Assembly (NCBI GenBank): GCA_028278335.1
Contig: JANQEN010000118.1
Location: 1 to 58,608 of the forward strand
Source: Chitinivibrionales bacterium
GTDB lineage: Bacteria; Fibrobacterota; Chitinivibrionia; Chitinivibrionales; JANQEN01
Direction of reading: 5' to 3'
Length of the DNA: 58,608 nt
Part shown: positions 17,614-25,681 of the stretch, one piece after another
Numbering within the stretch: position 1 is the first letter of the stretch
How the letters are laid out: each line of letters begins with the position of its first letter
The notes under the pieces: model-generated
The model's database searches: none
What the model saw: only the letters and a program-made list of their open reading frames with translations
Told to the model about the DNA's origin: nothing
Program-made: the position numbers and the translations under genes

Positions 17614-19356
17614 ATGTCTACGAAAAACATCCATCTTTTTTTAATTCTATTTTTTACTGTTGGAACTCTTTTTTCACAAACGCAATTATCGCATAAAAGT
17701 GCATGGAGTTATTTGCAGGAAAGAGGAGAGGTTTATTTCACCTTTAAGAAACCCAGCCCAACGAAGCTTGCAAACCTTGCAGAACTGTTATCCATTGACA
17801 AGATCGTAAATGAACAAGTCTATGCCTATGCAAATAGGCAAACCTTTACAACCTTTGAATCACAACAAATAATCTATACCGTACTCATTCCGCCGGGACT
17901 TGCAGCAAAAGGCATAGTCATGTCAGATTATTCTGGCAAGGGCCCTTATAATTGGGATACCTATCCAACCTATTCTGGATATCTCAATTTGATGAAAAAA
18001 TTTGAGGAGGATTATCCACAATTTGTAAAGATTTACAACTTGGGAAAAAGTGTCCGGGGTAGAGATATCCTTATAGCAAAGGTTTCCGACAATGTGAATA
18101 GGAAAGAGAGTGAACCGGAATGGCTTCTTTGTGGCGGAATACACGGTGACGAAACAGCAGGCATTGTATGGATGCTCCGTTTGATCGAACATCTCTGTAC
18201 TGAACACAACAATGACAAACGAGTAAAAACAATGCTGGACAGCATGGAGACATGGATTGCACCAATGATCAATCCCGATGCAACCTATCGGGGTGGCAAT
18301 AACTCTATTTCTGGAGCAAAGAGAACCAATGCTAATGGAGCCGATTTAAATCGTAACTATACCCGCCTCCCTGGCGTGGGTTCATCCCAGCGACCAGAGC
18401 CGGAAACAAAAATCATGATGGCCTTTGGAAAGAAGCATAACTTTGTCATGAACATTGACTGGCACGGTGGTATAGAGTGTGCAATTTACCCCTATAATTC
18501 TAAAGCGCGAAGGACTCCGGACCATGTATGGTGGAAATATGTCTGTCGAAAATATGCTGACATTGCACAACGAAATGGGCCAAATGGTTTTTTTGACGAT
18601 ATTGACGATGGTATCTGTCATGGGTACAGTGACCTTGGGTATGTCTCAAAGGGTACCACCAAGGACTATTTCTACTATTACATGCATACACGGGGCATAG
18701 CCTTAGAGGCAACTAAAACAAAATTACTCCCCGCAAGACAATTAAATAACTATTGGAACTACTCCAAGGATGCTCTCTTTGCCTATCTCCTTGAGATACG
18801 CAATGGTATTAGAGGAACCGTCACTGATTCTATTACCGGTGCTGGATTACGCGCCAAGGTTTTTGTTAAAAACCATGATGAAGATAGCTCCTTTATTTAC
18901 GCGGACTCCTCTGGAGGTCATGGGAACTACTATCGTCCCATTTATGCAGGCACCTATGATGTGACCTTTTCCCATCCCGGATGTACAACTAAAACGATTA
19001 AAAACATTGTCGCTAGGAATGGACAAGCCACGGTGGTAGATGTCAAGCTTTATTGTGGCGGTTCCGTTGACATTCAGGGATCCAGCACTGCCTCCACTAG
19101 AGCAATTACTTTTTTACCCAAAAATCAGGGCGCGCTTTTCATATCCGATCGATTCATTGCACCCTTTGAATGCACCATTTTTAATTGTCAGGGAAAAAAG
19201 ATTTACCACTCCCTCAATCAACACAAAAATGAAACAAATCGATTTTTCTGGAATGGCATTACCACCAATGCTAAATCTGTCTTGTCTGGACTCTATATTG
19301 CACGCTTTTCTTTTTCCAGCGGTGCAGAAACGCTACCCTTTGTCTATTCACCATAG
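17614..19356 (+). CDS. Secreted M14 zinc carboxypeptidase with sorting-like domain
   Basis: This 580-residue protein has a signal peptide (about 1-22), an N-terminal beta domain of about 90 residues and a peptidase M14 domain (about 115-395). Zinc ligands are visible as His177-x2-Glu180 in GGIHGDETAG and His284 in IDWHGG. The arginine motif LNRNY is present, and the catalytic Glu is Glu365 in IALEATK. A carboxypeptidase regulatory-like beta domain (GIRGTVTDSITG, about 400-485) and a C-terminal T9SS-like domain follow. It should remove C-terminal amino acids from proteins or peptides outside the cell. The start codon follows a G-rich GGGGGGA 4 nt upstream. A paralogue with the same architecture is at 27710-29455. 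It ends 26 bp before the convergent STAS gene with no obvious terminator between them. Confidence 0.9.
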   Translation: MSTKNIHLFLILFFTVGTLFSQTQLSHKSAWSYLQERGEVYFTFKKPSPTKLANLAELLSIDKIVNEQVYAYANRQTFTTFESQQIIYTVLIPPGLAAKGIVMSDYSGKGPYNWDTYPTYSGYLNLMKKFEEDYPQFVKIYNLGKSVRGRDILIAKVSDNVNRKESEPEWLLCGGIHGDETAGIVWMLRLIEHLCTEHNNDKRVKTMLDSMETWIAPMINPDATYRGGNNSISGAKRTNANGADLNRNYTRLPGVGSSQRPEPETKIMMAFGKKHNFVMNIDWHGGIECAIYPYNSKARRTPDHVWWKYVCRKYADIAQRNGPNGFFDDIDDGICHGYSDLGYVSKGTTKDYFYYYMHTRGIALEATKTKLLPARQLNNYWNYSKDALFAYLLEIRNGIRGTVTDSITGAGLRAKVFVKNHDEDSSFIYADSSGGHGNYYRPIYAGTYDVTFSHPGCTTKTIKNIVARNGQATVVDVKLYCGGSVDIQGSSTASTRAITFLPKNQGALFISDRFIAPFECTIFNCQGKKIYHSLNQHKNETNRFFWNGITTNAKSVLSGLYIARFSFSSGAETLPFVYSP

Positions 19357-19382
19357 TCAAAGGGGTAGGAATGGTTTAGGAC

Positions 19383-19724
19383 TTAGTCATCCTCATCTTC
19401 CTCGTCACACAGGGTGATCGTAAAAACTTTATCAAGATTCAGTTCAACAAATTGACGAGCGCACTCAGAAGGCATGTTTATCAGCTCCATAGTACCACCC
19501 ATCATTTTTACTTTACGCTGAAAGCGAACCAATAGAGTGAGCAAGATACTATACACATTTTGGATATCGGAAAAATCCAGAAGAACCTGCTTGATGTCCG
19601 AAGTGAGGGCCGAGACAATCTGCTGTTCAATAGCGACAAGCCCCTTGACTCTGATCGCGTTGGGGAGTTTTATCGTAATGGAACTACCGGATTTGTCAAT
19701 TTGAAGGCTTCTATTAGGTGCCAT
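19383..19724 (-). CDS. STAS domain protein (anti-sigma-factor antagonist-like)
   Basis: This 113-residue protein is a single STAS domain: the N-terminal strand SGSSITIKLPNAI, the central LDFSDIQNVYS motif and a C-terminal helix, followed by a strongly acidic tail (DEEDEDD). In SpoIIAA-type antagonists a DS pair is phosphorylated. Here the position before the Ser is Tyr and the usual following Ser-Gly is replaced by Ile-Leu, so phospho-control may be altered. Its ATG overlaps the TAA of the upstream 95-codon gene by one base, a sign of tight translational coupling. No anti-sigma kinase or sigma factor is adjacent. It could also be a polar-localisation or transporter-linked STAS protein. Confidence 0.8.
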   Translation of the reverse strand: MAPNRSLQIDKSGSSITIKLPNAIRVKGLVAIEQQIVSALTSDIKQVLLDFSDIQNVYSILLTLLVRFQRKVKMMGGTMELINMPSECARQFVELNLDKVFTITLCDEEDEDD

Positions 19725-20011
19725 TATTGACCTTCCTTCAGAAGTCTGTTGATTAATAGCTCTCCCTTTTTAATATCTTGAGAGTAAGATCGGTTGCCGA
19801 ATTTTGGTATGGCGGTTTTTGCCCAAAATAGAAGGTTTGTTGCAACCTGCAGTAGCTCAGGTGCAGCCTTATGTAAAGCACTGTCTTGGCTAACGGTTTC
19901 AAATTTGTTTAGGTTGGGTTTTGCACCCAGGACTTCGGCAAAGCAAATAGAATTGTCGTTAACACTGGTTCTATTTGCTTTTTTCTTTAATTGTGTTGTT
20001 TTCTTTTCCAT
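19724..20011 (-). CDS. Small hypothetical protein coupled to STAS gene
   Basis: This 95-residue protein has a basic lysine-rich start, a central part predicted helical (ALHKAAPELLQVATNLLFWA) and a C-terminal basic segment. I recognise no domain. It is the first gene of a two-gene unit with the STAS protein, sharing a TAATG stop/start overlap. The pair was probably kept together, so a direct partner or regulator of the STAS protein is a reasonable inference. No membrane segment or signal peptide is visible, and the sequence preceding its start is only weakly purine-rich. Confidence 0.65.
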   Translation of the reverse strand: MEKKTTQLKKKANRTSVNDNSICFAEVLGAKPNLNKFETVSQDSALHKAAPELLQVATNLLFWAKTAIPKFGNRSYSQDIKKGELLINRLLKEGQ

Positions 20012-20156
20012 GAGGCAATGTGATTAGGATTTTGGTATAGTAACATTATATTTGCTTCCCTCTGTCAAAAGAAGGATAGCTTCTTTTCTGTGATAGAAAT
20101 AATATAATTGTCTATAAATCAAAAACCTACTAAAAAAGCATGGACAACTAAATTAT

Positions 20157-20175
20157 CGTTCCCCAATGGGGAACG
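20157..20175. promoter_or_regulatory. 19-bp perfect inverted repeat, candidate operator
   Basis: CGTTCCCCAATGGGGAACG is a perfect palindrome of 9-bp arms around one central base. It lies in the 355-bp divergent gap between the small gene at 20011 (minus) and the redox fusion at 20383 (plus). There is no T-run, so it is not a terminator. A dimeric regulator site is the simplest reading. The rest of the gap (20028-20382) shows no open frame. Confidence 0.5.
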
Positions 20176-20283
20176 GTACAATTTCTACCTATGATTTTGT
20201 AAACACTATGCTAAAATCTGCTCATATATGCAATCTATGAATAAAAATGTCATTAAGGTTGTAACTCGCCATATGTAAAATAT

Positions 20284-20315
20284 TTCACACTATTCTCTTA
20301 ACTTCTCCGTATAAT
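20284..20315 (+). promoter_or_regulatory. Possible promoter of redox fusion gene
   Basis: A perfect TATAAT at 20310-20315 lies 67 bp upstream of the start at 20383. The nearest -35-like element, TTCACA at 20284-20289, is 20 bp away, which is too long for a standard sigma-70 spacing, so only the -10 element is well supported. Confidence 0.3.
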
Positions 20316-20382
20316 ATTTAACTATTTTTTATTTTCGCTTCTTAAAAACTACAACACACCCTAATAGCTCAGGTTTCTAATT

Positions 20383-22785
20383 ATGTTCTATTTTAATTGG
20401 CTCCAAAAGGACAATCCCACTGGCACTGTCGACACCTTCCCGGAATTAAAAGATAAATTTGAAACATCGGTACCTGGACTCTTTTGTGTTGGCGATCTGA
20501 CTGGCATTCCTCTCATAAAACTTGCTGCTGAATCAGGTTTTGACTTAATAGAAAAGTTTCATGGTGATACCACCTTTCAAAAGCTTCGAAAAGATAATGA
20601 TAATGAGGCTATGCTGGATTTTGTTATTGTTGGTGCTGGACCTTCAGGAGTTGCAGCTGGAATCCGTGCACAGGAATTGGGATACCGATTCCTTATTATA
20701 GAATCATCGCAAAAACTCAACACCATTGTAAATTTCCCGAAGGGTAAACCAATTTATGTCACTCCAGTTGACACACCCTTCAATTCAGCATTGAAATTCT
20801 CCGATGGCACAAAGGAGACGCTGCTGGATGAACTAAACGATACTATTTCCCCAAAACAGTTACCGATCCATGAAAATGAGATGGTCTCTCAAATCAGTAA
20901 GGAGAGTACCGGATTTACAATCACCTCAAAAAAGGGAAGTTACAAAGCTCTGCGGGTTATTGTTGCTATTGGAAAGACTGGCAATGCAAGAACCTTAAGT
21001 GTTCCCGGTGAAAAATTGTCCAAGGTATTTACCCGTCTTATTGATCCTGGAGAGTATAATGAAAAGGACATTTTAGTAGTTGGTGGTGGTGACAGCGCTT
21101 TAGAGGCAGCCAACGCCCTTGCTCAGACCGGCAACCGAGTCACTCTCTCCTATCGCAGGGACTCCTTTTCCCGTCCAAAGGAGCAAAACACATCGCTTTT
21201 TAATCAACTGGTTGAGAAAGGTTCCATTACTCCATTATTTAAAAGTACGGTAAAAGAGATTAAAGAGGATGAAGTCACCCTAGCTACAGAGGAGGGCGAC
21301 AAAACTATTCCCAATGATGCCGTATATGGTCTTATTGGTACGGAGATGCCCCTTCAATTCTTTAAACGAGCTGGTATTCGTATGGAGGGGGAGAAACGGC
21401 TTCCCGATTATGTAAAGTGTGCGACCCTGCTTCTCTTCTCCTCGATCCTTTACTTTGGAAAATCCTCCCCCATTACAACGATCAACTCTTTTTTTGAATT
21501 TTTAAGCTTGCCCACCCGATTCTTTACAATGCAGTGGCCTGAGCTCATTAAAAGCTCATTCTCCTGGCTAAGCTTCTGGGCAATTATCCTCTGTTCTTTC
21601 TACCTTATTGGCCATGTTGCTAAAAATAGCATTCGCTATTTTAACTCCTCCTGGAACTCCTTTAAGCATTCCTATTATATAGTAATGCTCCTGCTTTTTT
21701 CTTACCTCTATATCGGATTTAATCTGCAAGGGAGCAAACTTCTTGGTTTTGATACCGGTGTGTGGTACACCTTAATGTACTCAGTTACAATTGTCATTTT
21801 CGGTTTTCGCCGTATCCATGTTAACCCCACAGGTTATATAAAACGACAGACCTATCTGCTTATGGCGATTCAGGTCATTCCACTCTGTATACTGCCAGTT
21901 TTTGTACTCCCCTGGATGGGTAATACTGGACTATTGGGTGACTGGGTAATGGAGCATGTATTTCCGGGAAACTCCTATTATCGATCCTATGGTCTTATTT
22001 TAGCATGGCCGCTTTTTATTCATAATCTAGCCGCAGGACAGCCGGTGATGTTCTGGTTGATCCTCAGTGTTGTCCAATCCTTTGTTATCATCCCCTATAT
22101 AAATTATCGTTGGGGAAAGGGTGCCTATTGTGGATGGATATGCTCCTGCGGCGCCTTAGCAGAAACATTAGGCGATGAATATCGCACCAAAGCACCCCAT
22201 GGTCCAATTGCAAAGCAGTGGGACAATGCAGGACAGATCGTGCTCTGGTTTGCGGCAATCGTTTCATTACTAATTATTATCAACACCTGGTTTAAATTCT
22301 ATATCCCGAGTACAAAAACACTCCAGTACTCATACTCTATTATCGTTGATATCATTTTAGCTGGAGTTTTGGGGGTTGGGGTCTATTTTTTCCTTTCCGG
22401 AAGAGTATGGTGCCGCTTCTTCTGCCCCTTGGCTGCACTTATGCATATCTACACCAAATTCTCAGTATATCGAATATTTTCCAATAAAAAACGGTGCATT
22501 TCCTGTAACATCTGTACAAAAGTATGCCACATGGGAATCGATGTTATGAATTATGCCAATAAAGGGATTCCCATGAATGATGTAGAGTGTGTACGGTGCA
22601 GCGCCTGTGTGGTACATTGCCCCATGCAGGTTCTTACCTTTGGTAGTGTCGATTCAATTGACCTGGACAACACACTGCATAAAGAGAAAAAAACACCACT
22701 CACACCGGGGTGGGCCAGCGGCCTTCCTGATGGTGATATAGCTATGCTTTTGGACTTGGAAAGCAAACAAAAAACAAACAAATAA
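20383..22785 (+). CDS. FAD/NAD(P) reductase fused to 4Fe-4S polyferredoxin membrane protein
   Basis: This 800-residue fusion has four parts. Residues ~15-60 contain VPGLFCVGDLTGIPLIKLA, a motif normally at the C-terminal end of FAD oxidoreductases. Residues ~80-340 form a thioredoxin-reductase-like fold with FAD site GAGPSG and NAD(P) site VVGGGDSALEAA. I see no CxxC pair in this part, so it resembles YpdA-like reductases more than thioredoxin reductase. Residues ~345-690 hold several membrane spans plus CGWICSCG and CRFFCP motifs, as in NapH/CcoG-type proteins. The C-terminus has two ferredoxin motifs (CISCNICTKVC, CVRCSACVVHC). It likely moves electrons between NAD(P)H/FAD and iron-sulphur centres at the membrane. 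The start has only a weak AGG upstream. The physiological partner is unknown. Confidence 0.85.
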   Translation: MFYFNWLQKDNPTGTVDTFPELKDKFETSVPGLFCVGDLTGIPLIKLAAESGFDLIEKFHGDTTFQKLRKDNDNEAMLDFVIVGAGPSGVAAGIRAQELGYRFLIIESSQKLNTIVNFPKGKPIYVTPVDTPFNSALKFSDGTKETLLDELNDTISPKQLPIHENEMVSQISKESTGFTITSKKGSYKALRVIVAIGKTGNARTLSVPGEKLSKVFTRLIDPGEYNEKDILVVGGGDSALEAANALAQTGNRVTLSYRRDSFSRPKEQNTSLFNQLVEKGSITPLFKSTVKEIKEDEVTLATEEGDKTIPNDAVYGLIGTEMPLQFFKRAGIRMEGEKRLPDYVKCATLLLFSSILYFGKSSPITTINSFFEFLSLPTRFFTMQWPELIKSSFSWLSFWAIILCSFYLIGHVAKNSIRYFNSSWNSFKHSYYIVMLLLFSYLYIGFNLQGSKLLGFDTGVWYTLMYSVTIVIFGFRRIHVNPTGYIKRQTYLLMAIQVIPLCILPVFVLPWMGNTGLLGDWVMEHVFPGNSYYRSYGLILAWPLFIHNLAAGQPVMFWLILSVVQSFVIIPYINYRWGKGAYCGWICSCGALAETLGDEYRTKAPHGPIAKQWDNAGQIVLWFAAIVSLLIIINTWFKFYIPSTKTLQYSYSIIVDIILAGVLGVGVYFFLSGRVWCRFFCPLAALMHIYTKFSVYRIFSNKKRCISCNICTKVCHMGIDVMNYANKGIPMNDVECVRCSACVVHCPMQVLTFGSVDSIDLDNTLHKEKKTPLTPGWASGLPDGDIAMLLDLESKQKTNK

Positions 22786-22865
22786 AAAAGTATATAAATT
22801 CACAATAAAAAAACTATTTTATACACGATTTAAACCAAGGTTTCTTATTTGTTAAAGGATTTTCT

Positions 22866-24347
22866 GTGTTTGTAACAGCCTTACTTCTCAGCTTATTGAG
22901 TATTTACGTCGTTGATATATTACTGCTTTTCCTCTTTGCAATGAATATCATCTATTTGATGATTCTCTCTTCAAAGCACTTTCACAAGTCAGCATTGCCA
23001 GACGTTAGCGAGCCAAAAACCTATCCTGTTTTTACCGTTCAACTACCCCTTTTTAATGAACAATACGTTGCAGAACGTATTATCAAGGGCGCTATTGATA
23101 TAGATTACCCTAAAGACAAACTTGAAATACAAGTTTTAGATGACTCAACAGACGAAACCTTGACCATATCACAAAAATGTGTTGATGAATATAGGAAAGC
23201 CGGATACAACATTAAACTGATCCATCGCACCAAACGGACAGGACAAAAGGGCGGCGCCCTCCGTGAAGCCTTGGACAAAGCAGAAGGTGATTTTATTGTC
23301 ATTTACGACTCCGATTTTATCCCTGCAAAAAATATTGTCCGGGATACCCTCCCTTATTTCCTCAATGATTCAAAAACTGGTATGGTCCAAACCCGTTGGG
23401 GCCACATTAATTCGACCTATTCAATTTTAACCCGCGCCCAAGCTGTGGCAATTGATACCCACTTTATGGTAGACCAAATTGCACGCTACGGTGAGGGGCT
23501 TTTCTTCAATTTTAACGGCACAGCCGGTGTTTGGCGTAAAGAGTGTATCTATGACGCCGGTAATTGGCAGGATGACACCCTTACCGAGGATATGGACCTT
23601 AGCTATCGAGCTAAACTCAAGGGTTGGAAGTTCCACTATGTTAAAGATATTGAAAACCCAGCAGAGCTTCCTGTGCAGGTCAATGCCTATAAATCCCAAC
23701 AGTTTCGCTGGGCCAAGGGATCTTTGCAAACAGCGATCAAAATTAGCAAACAGGTGCTCAGTTCCAAGGCCTCATTAAAACAGAAGTTTCAGGCTATTAT
23801 GCACATGACCTACTATTCAGTGCACCCTCTTTTAGTGCTTAATGTTTTATTTATCCTTCCAGCCTTAGTAATTGCGCGAAAGATTTGGGAAAACTACACC
23901 TTTTCGATCAATGCATTTTTAGTGACCATGTGTCTTATGCTTATTACGCCTTTTATCTGCGCTTACTCGCAAATAAAACTCTATCCTGATTGGAAAAGAA
24001 GGCTCAAGTGGATTCCAGCGCTCATGCTTGCCGGTACTGGAATTGCCGTAAACAATTCAAAGGCCTTTTTTGAGGCTGTGATAAGAAAACCCTCGGAATT
24101 TATCCGCACACCCAAGCTTGGCATTGAGAAGAAAAAGGAGAAGTGGACCGGCAAAAAGTATAGTATGCCCTTTTCCCTGCTCATGGCTATTGAGCTCCTT
24201 TTGGTACTTTATTTAATTAGTACAATTGTCTATGCAGTTCATATCAAGATCTTTTTGATCATCCCCTTTCTGGCCTTCTATACGGTAGCCTTTGGTTACA
24301 TCTTTACCCTAGGGGTTATTCAGGGTATTCAGTCAATGAGAACTTAA
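22866..24347 (+). CDS. Cellulose-synthase-like processive glycosyltransferase (GT2)
   Basis: This 493-residue membrane protein has an N-terminal membrane anchor (about 1-30), a GT2 catalytic domain with DDSTD, the metal-binding DSD motif (VIYDSDF), the TEDMDLSYR acceptor motif and QQFRW corresponding to the processive Q-x2-RW signature, then four to five C-terminal membrane spans. Enzymes of this type polymerise beta-linked glycans (glucan, glucomannan) and export them. The GTG start at 22866 is preceded by AAAGGA 6 nt upstream. It follows the redox fusion by 80 bp on the same strand, but a functional link is not evident. No PilZ domain or BcsB-like partner is seen nearby. The exact polymer cannot be inferred. 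Confidence 0.88.
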   Translation: MFVTALLLSLLSIYVVDILLLFLFAMNIIYLMILSSKHFHKSALPDVSEPKTYPVFTVQLPLFNEQYVAERIIKGAIDIDYPKDKLEIQVLDDSTDETLTISQKCVDEYRKAGYNIKLIHRTKRTGQKGGALREALDKAEGDFIVIYDSDFIPAKNIVRDTLPYFLNDSKTGMVQTRWGHINSTYSILTRAQAVAIDTHFMVDQIARYGEGLFFNFNGTAGVWRKECIYDAGNWQDDTLTEDMDLSYRAKLKGWKFHYVKDIENPAELPVQVNAYKSQQFRWAKGSLQTAIKISKQVLSSKASLKQKFQAIMHMTYYSVHPLLVLNVLFILPALVIARKIWENYTFSINAFLVTMCLMLITPFICAYSQIKLYPDWKRRLKWIPALMLAGTGIAVNNSKAFFEAVIRKPSEFIRTPKLGIEKKKEKWTGKKYSMPFSLLMAIELLLVLYLISTIVYAVHIKIFLIIPFLAFYTVAFGYIFTLGVIQGIQSMRT

Positions 24348-24707
24348 AGTCTATTATCTCTAAATAATTATTAAGGTAGGGGCTCTCACTGAGAGCAGCC
24401 TCCCTTGGTCGGCTTCAGCCTAAAACCCGGTAAGGAAAATACTTTTTATATCCCCTATATGCCTTTGGCATATCCCTATGGGAGAAATATAAAAAGATTG
24501 AGAGTACATTTCTATTTATATGTTAGTACACTTTAAAAGCGAGTTTTATCCCCTTAAATCGCACCGTATAGATATTTGGGTAAAGCGAAAATATGTTTGA
24601 GGACTAAGTACAGGTTAATGGACACAAAAGGGGAAAAGCATCAAATGAAATAAAAATGCCCAAAGCTAATTTTTAACTTTAGGCACTTTAGATCACTTTT
24701 AATTTTT
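24348..24707. other. Gene-free convergent gap with stacked hairpins
   Basis: These 360 bp lie between the plus-strand GT2 gene and the minus-strand lipoprotein gene. Besides the terminator at 24650-24685 there is a small hairpin GCTCTC-ACT-GAGAGC (24382-24396). A larger one is at 24442-24496, where CTTTTTATAT pairs with ATATAAAAAG around an inner perfect stem ATATGCC-TTT-GGCATAT (24457-24473). I see no protein-coding frame. Confidence 0.55.
24650..24685 (-). terminator. Rho-independent terminator of lipoprotein gene
   Basis: On the minus strand TGCCTAAAG pairs with CTTTGGGCA (one G-U wobble) across an 11-nt loop and is followed by TTTTTATTT. It lies 23 bp after the stop of the lipoprotein gene. 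Confidence 0.8.
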
Positions 24708-25403
24708 TTATTGCTTCGTTGCAGTCCAGGTGCCGGTGGCAGCAGTGGGAACAGTTATTTGCCAATCGCCATTCCCCGAATTGCCCGATAGGGTTCCTGT
24801 AGAAGTTCCTGCAGGAACGCCTCCTGAGCTGATCGAACCAGACAAGGCACCATCATTGGCAACTGATCCGGCAAAGGTGACCGGTACCGCAGTTCCACCA
24901 ACGGTCAGTGTCCAGTTATCAGCAAAGGCCCCATTGTTAGCAATGTTAATATCACCACCACCGGTTATATCACCGGCTAGTACTATGGCCCATTTGCCCA
25001 TAAAAGGATGAGTTGCTCCCTTGGTTGCAGTCCAGGTGCCAGTCATCGGCGTTGGTGCCGTTATGTCCCAGGTGCCACTTCCCTGTGCACCAGCAAAGTT
25101 TCCTGTTGTTGTGCCTGCAAGCAAACCATTCATAAGCAACTGACCAGTGGCAACACCAGCTTCTGTTACAGTGCCTGAATGAATCAATGTTGTGGGTGTA
25201 CCACCGGAGGTAATAACCATGGTATCAGCAAAGGTTCCGTCATCAGCAATGACCAAGGTTCCCACATAATTGACTCCACCGGCAATAGTAAGAGTCCACT
25301 CTCCTGCATAGGGGTTTACTGTTGGTGTAACAGGATCGTCCCCTTCGTCACAAGAAAGACCAAGAAGCACCAAAGCAAGCAATGCAATTAACCACTTTTT
25401 CAT
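24708..25403 (-). CDS. Lipoprotein with two tandem beta domains
   Basis: This 231-residue protein has a lipoprotein signal peptide with lipobox LGLSC (Cys18), so it should be lipid-anchored in the outer envelope. The mature part is an acidic/proline linker (DEGDDPVTPTVNP) and two homologous repeats of about 95 residues. Each starts with GEWTL or GKWAI, contains DDGTFAD or NNGAFAD, and ends with GTWTATK. The glycine- and threonine-rich, alternating pattern predicts beta-sandwich or lipocalin-like folds. I do not recognise a named family. AGGAGG lies 6 nt before the start. It may be a surface lipoprotein. No function can be assigned from the sequence. Confidence 0.85.
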   Translation of the reverse strand: MKKWLIALLALVLLGLSCDEGDDPVTPTVNPYAGEWTLTIAGGVNYVGTLVIADDGTFADTMVITSGGTPTTLIHSGTVTEAGVATGQLLMNGLLAGTTTGNFAGAQGSGTWDITAPTPMTGTWTATKGATHPFMGKWAIVLAGDITGGGDINIANNGAFADNWTLTVGGTAVPVTFAGSVANDGALSGSISSGGVPAGTSTGTLSGNSGNGDWQITVPTAATGTWTATKQ

Positions 25404-25584
25404 AAAAACCCTCCTAAAAACAAATAATTAGTGTTACATGATGATAATATGCTAATATCACGTATATTCTACAACAAAATACAACAATATAGACTTAAAC
25501 AATGAGTAATATTATCTAAATTCATAATAAAAAAAACTAAAAATTATGACGGTACTCTTTAATATTAACTGAACAGCGCCCCTT

Positions 25585-25637
25585 AATTTTGTTCGAGGAA
25601 GGAGACGCCCTAATAAGGCGTCTGAACGAATAAAATT
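25585..25637. terminator. Long hairpin downstream of papain-type protease
   Basis: An inner 7-bp stem (AGACGCC and GGCGTCT) around a 7-nt loop is extended by an outer stem (AATTTTGTTCG and CGAATAAAATT, 10 of 11 matching). It lies about 45 bp beyond the stop codon of the protease gene. The U-rich arms make it a plausible terminator in either direction, although there is no long T-run. Confidence 0.5.
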
Positions 25638-25681
25638 TATTTATTTGTTAAAGGGGTATATCCTAATGCATGTTTTCTAAC

